IMG/VR virus record: IMGVR_UViG_3300037193_001436
Span: 1-64,000 of that record
Reading direction: 5' to 3' (one strand)
Source: a virus
Length of the DNA: 64,000 nucleotides
The first letter of the stretch is position 1. The number at the start of each line of letters is the position of its first letter. This document shows positions 7,685 to 15,107 of the stretch, piece by piece. Both the position numbers and the translations under genes were made by a program. The notes beneath the pieces are model-generated. The model did not search any database and had not been told where the DNA came from. It saw nothing but the letters and a program-made list of their open reading frames with translations.

Positions 7685-7838
7685 GGGAGTCCTCGAACCA
7701 CTCCGGGCGCTCGCGGCGCAGCCGGTAGAACTCCTCCAGGTCAGCGTCGAGCTTGGCCTTGACCTCTTCGTAGTGCGCCCGCTTCTCCGGCGTATCCAGG
7801 TGCCGGTCACGCAGGTCGGCCCACTTGTGCCGCGTCAT
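7671..7838 (-). CDS. small helical protein resembling an XRE N-terminal arm
   Basis: 55 residues: MTRHKWADLRDRHLDTPEKR followed by a K/E-rich helix. This pattern is common as the N-terminal arm that precedes the HTH in actinobacterial XRE antitoxins, yet here it is a separate gene, with the HTH protein encoded two genes downstream. Overlaps both neighbours. Interaction with the HTH protein is an inference. Confidence 0.6.
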   Translation of the reverse strand: MTRHKWADLRDRHLDTPEKRAHYEEVKAKLDADLEEFYRLRRERPEWFEDSRESG

Positions 7839-7966
7839 CCCCGTGTGCCTCTCGTGATCATCGTGTACGTGGCGAGCGCCGAGAGGATCACCAGCGCGAT
7901 CGCCGCCAGCAGGATCGCCAGCTCGCGGGCCAGGTCTATCCACCCCTTCAGCATTTCCCGCCACAC
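7835..7966 (-). CDS. small single-pass membrane protein
   Basis: 43 residues from GTG 7966 with an AAAGGTGAGG leader. A hydrophobic segment of about 22 residues (ELAILLAAIALVILSALATY) is flanked by an amphipathic N-terminal helix and a basic tail. The stop overlaps the next ATG (ATGA). Function unknown. Confidence 0.6.
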   Translation of the reverse strand: MWREMLKGWIDLARELAILLAAIALVILSALATYTMITRGTRG

Positions 7967-7991
7967 AGACCCCTCACCTTTCCCGTCCAGG

Positions 7992-8047
7992 GAGGCCGCC
8001 CGGTTTGCGCCTAACCACGGGGTGAGTGTGATCAGCCGGGCGGCCTC
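7992..8047. terminator. 12-bp perfect stem, 32-nt loop
   Basis: GAGGCCGCCCGG (7992-8003) pairs perfectly with CCGGGCGGCCTC (8036-8047), between the gene ending at 8147 and the one starting at 7966. The large loop makes it either a terminator or a regulatory hairpin. Confidence 0.5.
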
Positions 8048-8146
8048 GGTGCGGACCGGTCACACCTCACAACAAGTGACCGGGCTCACAGGTTCAGCAC
8101 CTTAGACCTGTTACACCGCCCGCATCTAGTCCGACACACAAAATCA

Positions 8147-8407
8147 TCACGAGTGTGTCTGCATCCAGGCCCAGACCCGCAGCGCGTCCTCGCGGTAGTT
8201 GTCCCGGCCGGAGCAGACGTGCTCCGGCGACCAGGCCTCGCCGGTCGACACCAGGTCGAAGCAGCCCATCACGTGCTTCAACTGGCACTCGATGTGCTCC
8301 TGCACCGGGTACGCCTCGCCGTCCGCGCCGATGCCCATCATCGAGATGCCCCGATCGTGTGGCTCGATCAGCACCTCACAGAGGCTGCAGGCGTATCCCA
8401 CGGGCAC
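8147..8407 (-). CDS. cysteine/histidine-rich hypothetical protein
   Basis: 86 residues from a GTG after GAGGGTTCCG. CSLCEVLIEPHDRG near the N-terminus and a later HIECQLKHVMGC segment suggest a single zinc site. No family recognised. Upstream is the gene pair at 8483-9003; downstream is an inverted repeat (GGTCAC/GTGACC) and a terminator. Confidence 0.7.
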   Translation of the reverse strand: MPVGYACSLCEVLIEPHDRGISMMGIGADGEAYPVQEHIECQLKHVMGCFDLVSTGEAWSPEHVCSGRDNYREDALRVWAWMQTHS

Positions 8408-8482
8408 CGGAACCCTCAGCGCGTCGTCCTCACAGACCGGCGCTCTCAGCGTCTCAGAGGGCCACGGAGCCCCACCACAACG

Positions 8483-8707
8483 TCATCGCTCACCCTCCCG
8501 ACGCAGGATCTCCTCGGCCCCCTGGACCGCTATCTGCTGCAGGTCGGCATGGAACTGCTTGGTCCGTATCCGGAAGTAGAACGCGAGCCCGGCCGTCAGC
8601 ACGAACACCACGATCACGATCAGCCACGTCGGCACCCCTACCCGGCCGAGCAGCATACCGACCACGAAACCGCCGGGTGCCGTCAGCAGCGGCCACCAGC
8701 GCTTCAC
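8483..8707 (-). CDS. small membrane protein
   Basis: 74 residues with two hydrophobic segments (LLTAPGGFVVGMLLG and TWLIVIVVFVLTAGLAFYF) and a charged cytoplasmic helix. Overlaps the upstream gene by ATGA. Holin-like size but no evidence of lysis function. Confidence 0.68.
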   Translation of the reverse strand: MKRWWPLLTAPGGFVVGMLLGRVGVPTWLIVIVVFVLTAGLAFYFRIRTKQFHADLQQIAVQGAEEILRREGER

Positions 8708-9003
8708 GGCGTGATCTCCGGCGCGTAGATGGTCGTCAGCGGCTCCGGCCCGTCATAGATCTGACAGTCGCACTGATAATCGCGGAACTTCTTGACGCTG
8801 AACCCAGTGTCCGGATCGGTCTCCCAGTACTCGGTGCCCTTGGCGTACATGCACTTGCCCCGGCCATCGACGTGCATCGATCGCACGTGTCCGCAGCCGC
8901 AGGTCGCGGGCTTGGATTTCTCGATCGTCGGCCGCTTCGCCTTCCGCCCGGTCAGATAGCCGATCGCCAAGGAAACAAGGGCGATCACAGCTCCCTCGAT
9001 CAC
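8704..9003 (-). CDS. membrane-anchored cysteine-rich protein
   Basis: 99 residues: an N-terminal transmembrane helix (MIEGAVIALVSLAIGYLTG), a basic linker, then CGCGH...C and CDCQ cysteine motifs probably binding metal. GTG start overlaps the upstream stop. Forms a membrane-protein pair with 8483-8707. Confidence 0.68.
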   Translation of the reverse strand: MIEGAVIALVSLAIGYLTGRKAKRPTIEKSKPATCGCGHVRSMHVDGRGKCMYAKGTEYWETDPDTGFSVKKFRDYQCDCQIYDGPEPLTTIYAPEITP

Positions 9004-9143
9004 TCGCCGTCCTCCTTGATCCGGCGGTGGATGTCGGCCAGACCGGCCTCGACGTCGTACGGCTCAGTGTCCGCCAAGTACTCGATCATCTCGTCGTACA
9101 GCTCCGGCAGCGAGATCGGCACCGGCGGGTCCGGCTCACTCAT
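9000..9143 (-). CDS. small acidic hypothetical protein
   Basis: 47 residues from ATG 9143 behind AGGAGAGGACG. Acidic and helical (LPELYDEMIEYLADTEPYDVE). Stop overlaps the next GTG. First gene after the terminator at 9166-9195. Unknown function. Confidence 0.62.
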   Translation of the reverse strand: MSEPDPPVPISLPELYDEMIEYLADTEPYDVEAGLADIHRRIKEDGE

Positions 9144-9165
9144 GTCACGTCCTCTCCTACGTGAA

Positions 9166-9195
9166 ACGGGCCCCCTGCCTCAACCGGGGGCCCGT
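9166..9195 (-). terminator. 10-bp perfect GC hairpin
   Basis: ACGGGCCCCC pairs with GGGGGCCCGT around a 10-nt loop, followed by TTTCAC on the minus strand. It ends the transcript containing 9244-9468. Confidence 0.65.
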
Positions 9196-9243
9196 CGGGC
9201 CACAAGACCAGCTCGTGGCGGGGTAAATCAGACGCTACTCGCT

Positions 9244-9468
9244 TCAGCGCAGGATCGTCCACAACAGCACGGCCGCGATGATCACCGCCCATCCCTTGAT
9301 CAGCGCACCCGGGAACCCGCGCCACAGCTTGAGCCAGGTCCGGAACTCCCCGTCTTCCTTGTCCGCCATCTCGTCCCCCCGGACGTCATCCTCGAACTCG
9401 CCCTCCCACAAGGTGGCGTGGAACATCCACCACAGCGGATCGTCGGCGAGGTCTTCAATCTCCCCCAT
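9244..9468 (-). CDS. small tail-anchored membrane protein
   Basis: 74 residues: acidic N-terminal half (DDPLWWMFHATLWEGEFEDD) and a C-terminal hydrophobic helix (ALIKGWAVIIAAVLLWTILR). Topology suggests a cytoplasmic domain anchored at its C-terminus. Family unknown. Confidence 0.68.
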   Translation of the reverse strand: MGEIEDLADDPLWWMFHATLWEGEFEDDVRGDEMADKEDGEFRTWLKLWRGFPGALIKGWAVIIAAVLLWTILR

Positions 9469-9505
9469 GCGAGACCTATCGGATTTCGGGCCCCGCCGTT
9501 ACACG

Positions 9506-9838
9506 TCAGTCGTCCGGCCCGCAGACGCGCTCGACGGCCTCCATGACCTTCTTCTGCCCGGCCGCAGTTCCCAGCTCCGAGCCGTCCATGTGCACGATCG
9601 CGTCGGCGACCTGGAACATCTTCTTCGGCACCGGTCGGTCGTCGATGACGATGGCGATGATCGGCTTGTCCATCATGATCGACAGGCCCAGCTCCAGGGC
9701 GTACTTGACGTCGTCGAGCGTGCTCGGGATCAGCGAGCCGGTCACGTCCGAGTCCCGGATCATCGGGATCAGGTTCGCTCGTGCGTCTTCGAGCCAGGCC
9801 TTGACGTCCGGGTCTTCCCACGGCGGCTGGTCGTTCAC
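9506..9838 (-). CDS. Rossmann-like hypothetical protein (deoxyribosyltransferase-like?)
   Basis: 110 residues. The order ALELGLSIMMDKPIIAIV, RPVPKKMFQVADAIVHMD and a final helix recalls the end of nucleoside 2-deoxyribosyltransferase/TIR-like folds, where a helix labels stored metabolite-binding positions. Catalytic residues cannot be assigned. GTG start overlaps the upstream stop. Confidence 0.65.
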   Translation of the reverse strand: MNDQPPWEDPDVKAWLEDARANLIPMIRDSDVTGSLIPSTLDDVKYALELGLSIMMDKPIIAIVIDDRPVPKKMFQVADAIVHMDGSELGTAAGQKKVMEAVERVCGPDD

Positions 9839-10092
9839 AGCTTCGTCACCGTCCCGTCCGGCCGGTAGATCTCCTGCTCGGTGCGGACCGAGAAGTGCGC
9901 CAGCGTCACATCCTTGCCGGACTGCCGGGCCAGCATCTTGGCCTTCGGCCGCAGGTCGCCGACCATCGCCAGGTCCGCACCCATCATCGGGAACGCCAGG
10001 TCCCCGGCCACGATCGCGGGCACTCCTTCGGTCCCGTCGTCGTCGACCACGATGAACGCGAACACCGACAGGATCTTCTCTTGACCGTCCAT
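9835..10092 (-). CDS. hypothetical protein
   Basis: 85 residues from ATG 10092, which shares one base with the upstream stop (TGATG). Beta-rich (ILSVFAFIVVDDDG, DVTLAHFSVRTEQEIY). Translationally coupled between its neighbours. No family recognised. Confidence 0.68.
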   Translation of the reverse strand: MDGQEKILSVFAFIVVDDDGTEGVPAIVAGDLAFPMMGADLAMVGDLRPKAKMLARQSGKDVTLAHFSVRTEQEIYRPDGTVTKL

Positions 10093-10319
10093 CAGATCCA
10101 CGTCTCCACGATCGCCGGGTCGTCGTTCTCGGCCCTGTGGATACACGTGTCGGCCTGCGCCGGTACCGCGTCGCGAGCGTCTGCGAGCGACTTCAATCCC
10201 TGGGCCAGCACCGGCCCCTTGTCGACCCGGCCTGGGCCGATCACCCACTCTCGGACGGCGTACCCGGGTTGGAGGTCGGTCGCGCCGGAGTAGATCGTGT
10301 ACTGCTTCGTATCCGCCAT
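10092..10319 (-). CDS. hypothetical protein, leaderless operon head
   Basis: 75 residues, MADTKQYTIYSGATDLQPGYAV. TAGGGT lies seven bases before the ATG and no ribosome binding site is present, so transcript and translation probably start together. It has beta strands followed by a helix; family unknown. Leads the run to 9506. Confidence 0.65.
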   Translation of the reverse strand: MADTKQYTIYSGATDLQPGYAVREWVIGPGRVDKGPVLAQGLKSLADARDAVPAQADTCIHRAENDDPAIVETWI

Positions 10320-10389
10320 GCGCGGCACCCTAGCGGATTCGTCGGCTATGCTGCGCCAGGTTGTGTTGATTTGGTTGGGCGACCACATC

Positions 10390-10419
10390 GAGGGTCCGGC
10401 TTTGGCGAGCCGGGCCCTC
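10390..10419. terminator. bidirectional hairpin between divergent genes
   Basis: GAGGGTCCGGC pairs with GCCGGGCCCTC (one G-T pair) around an 8-nt loop. It sits between the starts of the 10319 (minus) and 10474 (plus) genes, so it may insulate or regulate rather than terminate. Confidence 0.4.
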
Positions 10420-10473
10420 ACCAATTTCCGGCCGACCCTTAACTGCCGGGCCCGATCTCTGCCTCTTATAGGT

Positions 10474-10707
10474 ATGAGCACCTCACAGCCCACGCCAGAA
10501 GAAGAGACCGGGCCCGAGACATGGGTCCCCGAAGCCATCGCCGAGCAGGAGGAGTACATCCGCCGGATCAGCTCCTGCACCGGCGTCCTCGGCCTGCCGC
10601 ACGCCTACGAGCGGTTCGCCGCCGCGTCCGGCGTGTACTACAACGCCTGCACCCGCTGCCGGGTTACGCAGACCCGCGAAGATTACGAACGCAAGTCCCG
10701 CAGGTGA
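10474..10707 (+). CDS. small hypothetical protein on the opposite strand
   Basis: 77 residues, acidic N-terminus then IRRISSCTGVLGLPHAYERFAAASGVYY and a CTRC knuckle near a basic C-terminus. No obvious ribosome binding site (TTATAGGT precedes the ATG). It overlaps the ART-like gene convergently by 25 bp. Confidence 0.6.
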   Translation: MSTSQPTPEEETGPETWVPEAIAEQEEYIRRISSCTGVLGLPHAYERFAAASGVYYNACTRCRVTQTREDYERKSRR

Positions 10708-11216
10708 CTCCAGCCGGGGACGACGGCCGAGACTGAGCCCTCGTCCTCGGCGACGTTCTGGTAGTAGTAGCCGCTGCGGGCCGTGCCCCGCTTCAGGTGA
10801 CCGGCCATCCGGCCGTTGGCCGCGAAGTCCTCGTGTGGGCGGTCCGGGGTGTTGGACATCCGGCCGGTGATCTCGACCGGGAAGATCGCGGGCTTGACGT
10901 GCATCGGGACCGAGGACTTCTCCGGGTCCGGGTAGTAGTCCCCACCCTTGCCGTGGTCGACGACATGTCCTGTCGGCGAGCCGCCCAACTTCGAGAGCGT
11001 GCCATAGCCAGCCAGCAGCGTCTTGCCGTACTCCTGCGTCCCGTCCCAGTCCTTGCCGTCGGCCCGGCGGCCGATCCTGGCGTTCAAGGCCTGCCGCGCA
11101 GCCTCCCGCGTCCCGATGTGGACGCCGTGCGTTCCCGGGGTGTCGGTCGGTCCGCCATACGCAGAACCGTGCCACCACTTGAACTGATCGGTGTTGAGGT
11201 GATCGGACCCGGCCAT
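10683..11216 (-). CDS. ADP-ribosyltransferase-like protein with LNTDQF tag
   Basis: 177 residues. After the N-terminal tag HLNTDQF comes KWWHGSA, like the first-strand (F/W)HG(T/S) signature of mono-ADP-ribosyltransferases; GVHIGTREAA follows, and YYYQNVAEDEGSVSAVVPG near the end resembles the Y-x-N..ED-x-GS-x-S motif seen in ART domains of phage polyvalent proteins. The glutamate in AEDEGS would be the catalytic candidate. If active it could modify host proteins, as T4 Alt/ModA do; this is inferred from motifs only. Confidence 0.62.
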   Translation of the reverse strand: MAGSDHLNTDQFKWWHGSAYGGPTDTPGTHGVHIGTREAARQALNARIGRRADGKDWDGTQEYGKTLLAGYGTLSKLGGSPTGHVVDHGKGGDYYPDPEKSSVPMHVKPAIFPVEITGRMSNTPDRPHEDFAANGRMAGHLKRGTARSGYYYQNVAEDEGSVSAVVPGWSHLRDLRS

Positions 11217-11223
11217 AGGTCCA

Positions 11224-11373
11224 TCATCCCTTAGGCTGCTCAGGTTTCGGCAGTTCGAGAGCGCACCCGCGCTCGTGCATGATCCCGCCGTTCTCCCGCA
11301 GGAAGGCGCACGGCGGGCACTCGCAGACCTTCTCGGCGTTGTGCTCGCAGTACGTCGAGCAGTACCTAGGCAT
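11224..11373 (-). CDS. small cysteine-rich protein
   Basis: 49 residues with six cysteines (CSTYCEHNAEKVCECPPC then HERGC), a likely zinc-binding mini-protein. The ATG overlaps the end of the PadR-like gene upstream. Function unknown. Confidence 0.58.
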   Translation of the reverse strand: MPRYCSTYCEHNAEKVCECPPCAFLRENGGIMHERGCALELPKPEQPKG

Positions 11374-11623
11374 TCTGGGCCTCGGCGTACAGGCGGCCGT
11401 AAGAGGACAGGACGTAGTACCGCCGTCGCGGCTGGCCGTGCTTCTCCGGCGCGGCCCAGTCCGAGAACACGATCCCCCGGACCTCCCAGTGCGCGAGCGC
11501 CACGTAGACGTCCCCGCTCTTCAGCCCGGTCGCCTTCATCAGGTCGTAGACGTAATGCTGCTTGCCATCCGGCTCCGCCACGAGGAAGTTCAGCAGCTTC
11601 GCCTCGGCGTCATGCTTGCTCAT
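11366..11623 (-). CDS. PadR-like winged-helix protein
   Basis: 85 residues. LLNFLVAEPDGKQHYVYDLM, a recognition helix (GLKSGDVYVALAHWEVRGIV) and a wing with GQPRRRYYVLSSYGRLY match the PadR/winged-helix layout (helix, helix, helix, then a PRRRYYxLT-like beta hairpin). No C-terminal dimer helices are present. Overlaps the upstream gene (ATGA). A likely DNA-binding regulator. Confidence 0.72.
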   Translation of the reverse strand: MSKHDAEAKLLNFLVAEPDGKQHYVYDLMKATGLKSGDVYVALAHWEVRGIVFSDWAAPEKHGQPRRRYYVLSSYGRLYAEAQNA

Positions 11624-11976
11624 GGCAACTTCACAGCCTTGGCATCGACGACCTCGTGCAGGACGTCGTAGGGGTTCAGGATCGCCGAGAGGTTCAGTTT
11701 CGCGTGCGCCAGCCCGCCGACGAAGTCGACGCCCGGCACCGTGCACTCGTAGATGTAGCCGCCGTCCGACAGCGGTACGACGCGGCGGATGCCGCGCTTG
11801 GTCAAGTGCGAGTCCGCCTCGCGGTTGAGTTCGCCGTGCCGCAATTCGAAACGCAGCGTGCACCGCCACACCGGGTACCCGCGCTCGGCCTCAGCCGCCA
11901 GGCCCTCGATCTCGGCGTCGCTCATCTCCCGGCCGGTCTTGGTCACGTACGGCTCGATGCTCTCGTCCATGCCCAC
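11620..11976 (-). CDS. protein with antitoxin-like N-terminus
   Basis: 118 residues from GTG 11976 behind AGGAGAGGGG. YVTKTGREMSDAEIEGLAAEAERGYPV matches a short helix pattern common in actinobacterial antitoxin-like and arc-type proteins. The remaining 85 residues are beta-rich and not recognised. Regulatory role likely but unproven. Confidence 0.65.
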   Translation of the reverse strand: MGMDESIEPYVTKTGREMSDAEIEGLAAEAERGYPVWRCTLRFELRHGELNREADSHLTKRGIRRVVPLSDGGYIYECTVPGVDFVGGLAHAKLNLSAILNPYDVLHEVVDAKAVKLP

Positions 11977-11989
11977 AACAGCCCCTCTC

Positions 11990-12757
11990 CTAGTTCCACC
12001 GCGACGGGTCGACGATCTGGGACCTCGCCACCTTGGTCCGGAACATCTGGTGCCTCGGCGTGCCCGGCTTGGCGAAGAGCTGCACGACGACCGGCAGGCT
12101 CCCCCGCATCTTCTCCTCCATCACCTGCAGGGTCGCCATGTCCATGTGCCACCGCGCCCTCTCCAGGTCGCCGTCGACCAGATCGTAGGCCCACGCCGGG
12201 ACGATCTGATCCACCGTCATCGACGCCATGGCCGCCAGCAACCCGTCGGGCACATCGCCGCTGAACTCCATATCCTTCGAGTCCCGCGCCAACGGCGTCC
12301 AAGTCACCGTCCGGCCGTCCACCTCGTACGGGCGCACGATCGTCTGGACGTCCCCGGCCCGGTTCATGACATGCGTGATCAGCGCCTCGGAGACGGTCCC
12401 ATCGAAGCCGTGCTCCTCGACGTAGGTCTGCATCGCACCCGGCCCGTCGCCGACGGCGGCCTTCCAGAACTCGCCGGTGCGAGGGTCCTTCACGGCGTCC
12501 TCCCCCCGGCCCTGAGCCAGGTAGGTGTCGTGCGAGACCGACATGACGTCCGGGCCGAAGCCCTGCGCGGCAATGCGCGCGATCCGCAGCATGGCGTCGC
12601 GGTGCGGCGGCAGCGTGATCAGCGCCACGGGGTCGTCACCCCGGTAGCAGATGATGGTCGTCTCCAGGTCGACCCGGCCCTTGTGCTTGCGGACCATCTC
12701 CTCCTTGATCCGGCGCACCATCCGTGCGGCCTCGTCGACCGCGTCGTCGAGCTTCAA
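11990..12757 (-). CDS. hypothetical protein
   Basis: 255 residues from TTG 12757 directly behind a purine-rich GAGGGAGCGGGGAG. N-terminal helix (MKLDDAVDEAARMVRRIKEEMV), then a beta strand region with IICYRGDDPVALITLPPHRD; C-terminal YVEEHGFDGTVSEAL and WHMDMATLQVMEEK helices. No family recognised. First gene of the run down to 11224. Confidence 0.75.
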   Translation of the reverse strand: MKLDDAVDEAARMVRRIKEEMVRKHKGRVDLETTIICYRGDDPVALITLPPHRDAMLRIARIAAQGFGPDVMSVSHDTYLAQGRGEDAVKDPRTGEFWKAAVGDGPGAMQTYVEEHGFDGTVSEALITHVMNRAGDVQTIVRPYEVDGRTVTWTPLARDSKDMEFSGDVPDGLLAAMASMTVDQIVPAWAYDLVDGDLERARWHMDMATLQVMEEKMRGSLPVVVQLFAKPGTPRHQMFRTKVARSQIVDPSRWN

Positions 12758-12939
12758 CTCCCCGCTCCCTCTCCTCGATCTAGGCCCGACAGCCTAGCGC
12801 CCGAGCCGGGAAACCGATACTCTGCGTGGCAGCCGCCGCAGTCCCTCTGAGGGCTCCGCATTTGACCCGACGCACAGCCGCGAGACTATATCGGCCACAG
12901 GCCGTGAACCTCTGGCACCGCTGGTAGGCACAACCGGAG

Positions 12940-13152
12940 TTAACCCCGCGACGAGGGCTCGGCGGCCCTCCGTACCCAGGACAAATGGTCCACGGCCTGC
13001 ACCACGTCCTCTACCGGCATGAGCCCGGCGGAATCGAGGGTGACCTGATCCGCAAGGTCCAGCCCGGCCGCCAGGCCGTCGGCGTAGGTCGAGCGCCGAG
13101 CCGTACGCCAAAAGGCGTGCAGGTCACCGTATTTCCACAGGTAGCTCAGCAC
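12940..13152 (-). CDS. small hypothetical protein, start uncertain
   Basis: 70 residues if GTG 13152 is used. An AGGAG embedded in the previous stop region (13175-13180) would instead favour a CTG at 13170 in the same frame, giving 76 residues. Helical with AFWRTARRSTYADGLAAGLDLADQV. Follows the small membrane protein at 13179. Unknown function. Confidence 0.5.
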   Translation of the reverse strand: MLSYLWKYGDLHAFWRTARRSTYADGLAAGLDLADQVTLDSAGLMPVEDVVQAVDHLSWVRRAAEPSSRG

Positions 13153-13178
13153 GACCTCTAGCCCGACCAGGCGATCTC

Positions 13179-13349
13179 CTAATTCCAAACCCGATATCCC
13201 AACGCGAGTAGCACGAAGACCACGAACCAGAATTCCAAAAGGTGCACCACCGCGCCGACGAAGCACCACAGCATGACGAACCCGAGCAGCGCCAGCTCCC
13301 GTGCGACCTCCCCCAGCGCCCCCGCTGCCCCCCTCGCCCCGTCGCTCAC
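13179..13349 (-). CDS. small two-helix membrane protein
   Basis: 56 residues from GTG 13349 behind GGAGGGCCGG. Two hydrophobic segments (LALLGFVMLWCFVGAVVHLL and FWFVVFVLLALGYRVW) separated by a glutamate, preceded by a glycine/alanine-rich N-terminus. Holin-like size and topology, but no lysin is nearby. Confidence 0.6.
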   Translation of the reverse strand: MSDGARGAAGALGEVARELALLGFVMLWCFVGAVVHLLEFWFVVFVLLALGYRVWN

Positions 13350-13855
13350 CCGGCCCTCCTCAAGGCACTGCAGACTCGACCCAGCTCGCCTGGGTGGACA
13401 CTGTCTGTACGCGTATGCCCCCTACCCTAGCGCTGAGACCAGGCCCCCAACCCTTGCCACGGGCAACTTAAGGGTACCCCCCTCGCATATATTCATGGTT
13501 TCGATTTGGCATGAGTATGCATTTCGCTGTGCTGTCAAGGGGCACAAGCTGCCAATCGAGCGCGTCAGGTTGACATAATCGTACTTACCGGCGTTATCAC
13601 GGGCCTGTTTTGCTGCATGCATGAGTTGTTACACCTGTCAACCCCCACACGGGATGAATAACTATGTGATGCATGAATAGAGGGCACTGGCTCGGTTTGG
13701 CATTTACGAGAGCGCATTTCTGTGACCTGGTTATGGATGCATTTCTGGCTATATGCAGTTAGTAATTGCGCACGCTGGCGCATTGTTGGGCCGTGTGTGC
13801 TGCATTGTGTGCGTGTGGTGCTGCATTCTCTGGTGTCATTCATGCTCGATCACGC
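13350..13855. other. 506-bp AT-richer intergenic region
   Basis: No convincing gene: several short open frames exist but lack ribosome binding sites and the local G/C third-position bias. It holds a plus-strand promoter-like TTGACA(18)TTATCA at about 13571-13600, an inverted GGTTGACA/TGTCAACC pair spanning roughly 13570-13645, and at least four ATGCAT boxes (near 13517, 13617, 13672, 13735). It could be a regulatory, replication or transferred segment. Confidence 0.5.
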
Positions 13856-14245
13856 TTACAGCGATCCCCGATTTGGGTTTCCATTTAGGTGTGCGCGCAT
13901 GGCGTTGGCCTGGGCAGGTGTGAGGGTGAGGCCGAGGTGTTCGCGCGCCCACTCCTGCAGGGTGTCTGTGTCGGCGTCGGCCGGGATGAGCAGGTGCCGC
14001 ATGCGGGGCCGGTTGTGGTGGCGCACGAACGTGCCCTGACTGGTGCTGACGACCAGGCCCTCCTCACGCAGAGCTGCGACCGCGTCCAGGGCGGTCTTGG
14101 CGCTGACGTGGTAGATGCGCGCCAGCGGGATGATGGGGGTGAGCTGTTCACCGGGCCCGGGTACGCCGGACAGGATCTGGGCGCGCAGCAGCGCGGTGAG
14201 CTGATCCCGCAGCGGGGTCGGGTCATCAGGGTCCAGTGCGGCCAT
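13856..14245 (-). CDS. short GntR-type winged-helix regulator
   Basis: 129 residues from ATG 14245 behind GAGGGTGACGGGG. PLRDQLTALLRAQILSG, ARIYHVSAKTALDAVAALREEG and VVSTSQGTFVRHH give the full GntR winged helix. The C-terminal 50 residues are too short for an FCD or UTRA domain, so it is like the YtrA/plasmid KorSA-type small GntR group. It borders the AT-rich region, a likely site of action. Confidence 0.8.
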   Translation of the reverse strand: MAALDPDDPTPLRDQLTALLRAQILSGVPGPGEQLTPIIPLARIYHVSAKTALDAVAALREEGLVVSTSQGTFVRHHNRPRMRHLLIPADADTDTLQEWAREHLGLTLTPAQANAMRAHLNGNPNRGSL

Positions 14246-14855
14246 CCCCGTCACCCTCATGCCGGTAGTGCTCGTGCTCGGGGTAGTCGAAGCAGTCACA
14301 CAGGTCGGTGCTCTTGCAGTCCCGGAAGGTCTCACCCGAGTGCGGGCACAGTCCCTGGGCCTCCTGGCGCACCGCGTGACACACCCACTCGTGCTGCTGC
14401 TCGGCCAGCGGCCTGGTGCTCGTGACCCACTTCCGCACCGACTCGCCGCGATAGAACACCATCGACTCGTACAGCAGTGGTCGGCCGTCGCGGGTGTAGT
14501 GAGCTGTGTCCGTCATGAAGACCGTGGAGACCCTGTAGTCGTCCCCGATTCGGGTGTCCCCGATCCTGCGCGCCTCGTAGTCGTTGGTGAGGAGCGAGGC
14601 CTGCATCATCCCGATCGGCTTGCCGTCGAGCCCGTAGTGGAGTGCGTGCATCGGGCTGGCCTCGTTGGGATCGAGCATCCACGGTGGGAGCTTCTGCACC
14701 AGGTCGAACCACAAAGGAGCGCTGAACTGCGGCCAGCTCCTGGCCAGGCTCTTGGCACGCTCCCACTCACGACGTCGCCGGTGGTTGGACCGCTGTACGC
14801 GTGAGCCATGCTTGCCCTTGGCAACATATGGCGTGCGGTCGTAGTGGATGATCAC
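14226..14855 (-). CDS. hypothetical protein
   Basis: 209 residues from GTG 14855 (overlaps the upstream stop). A basic N-terminus (HRRRREWERAKSLARSW), a beta-rich centre and a C-terminal cysteine/histidine cluster (CPHSGETFRDC, CDCFDYPEHEH) that could bind zinc. Family not recognised. Overlaps the GntR start by 20 bp, so the two are cotranscribed. Confidence 0.72.
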   Translation of the reverse strand: MIIHYDRTPYVAKGKHGSRVQRSNHRRRREWERAKSLARSWPQFSAPLWFDLVQKLPPWMLDPNEASPMHALHYGLDGKPIGMMQASLLTNDYEARRIGDTRIGDDYRVSTVFMTDTAHYTRDGRPLLYESMVFYRGESVRKWVTSTRPLAEQQHEWVCHAVRQEAQGLCPHSGETFRDCKSTDLCDCFDYPEHEHYRHEGDGDGRTGP

Positions 14856-15070
14856 GTTCGTCGCCTCGCAGTCAGGTACCAAATCAAATCATCAAGTGTG
14901 TCATAGCACCCGAGCGTGTGGCTGCCGACAGCCAGGTACAGCAGGGTGGCGCGTACATGGGTGCGGATCAGCTCACGGTCCCCGGCACCGCCGTACAGGA
15001 TCGTGCTCATCGCCTCGGTGCAGGACTCGATCAGGTGTTCGATATCGGCTTCAGTGGTCATGCCCGTCAT
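14852..15070 (-). CDS. small helical hypothetical protein
   Basis: 72 residues, MTGMTTEADIEHLIESCTEAM then two more helices. Start 15070 has GGGGTCACC in front; a second ATG at 15061 is possible. Unknown function; coupled with the next gene by GTGA. Confidence 0.62.
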   Translation of the reverse strand: MTGMTTEADIEHLIESCTEAMSTILYGGAGDRELIRTHVRATLLYLAVGSHTLGCYDTLDDLIWYLTARRRT

Positions 15071-15107
15071 GGTGACCCCGATTTGGGTTTCCTGGGCAGG
15101 GGCCAGT

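Noticed and set aside
13422-13843. Open frames of 66 and 92 codons in the AT-rich region
   Set aside because: No ribosome binding site, no G/C third-position bias and unlikely amino-acid composition.
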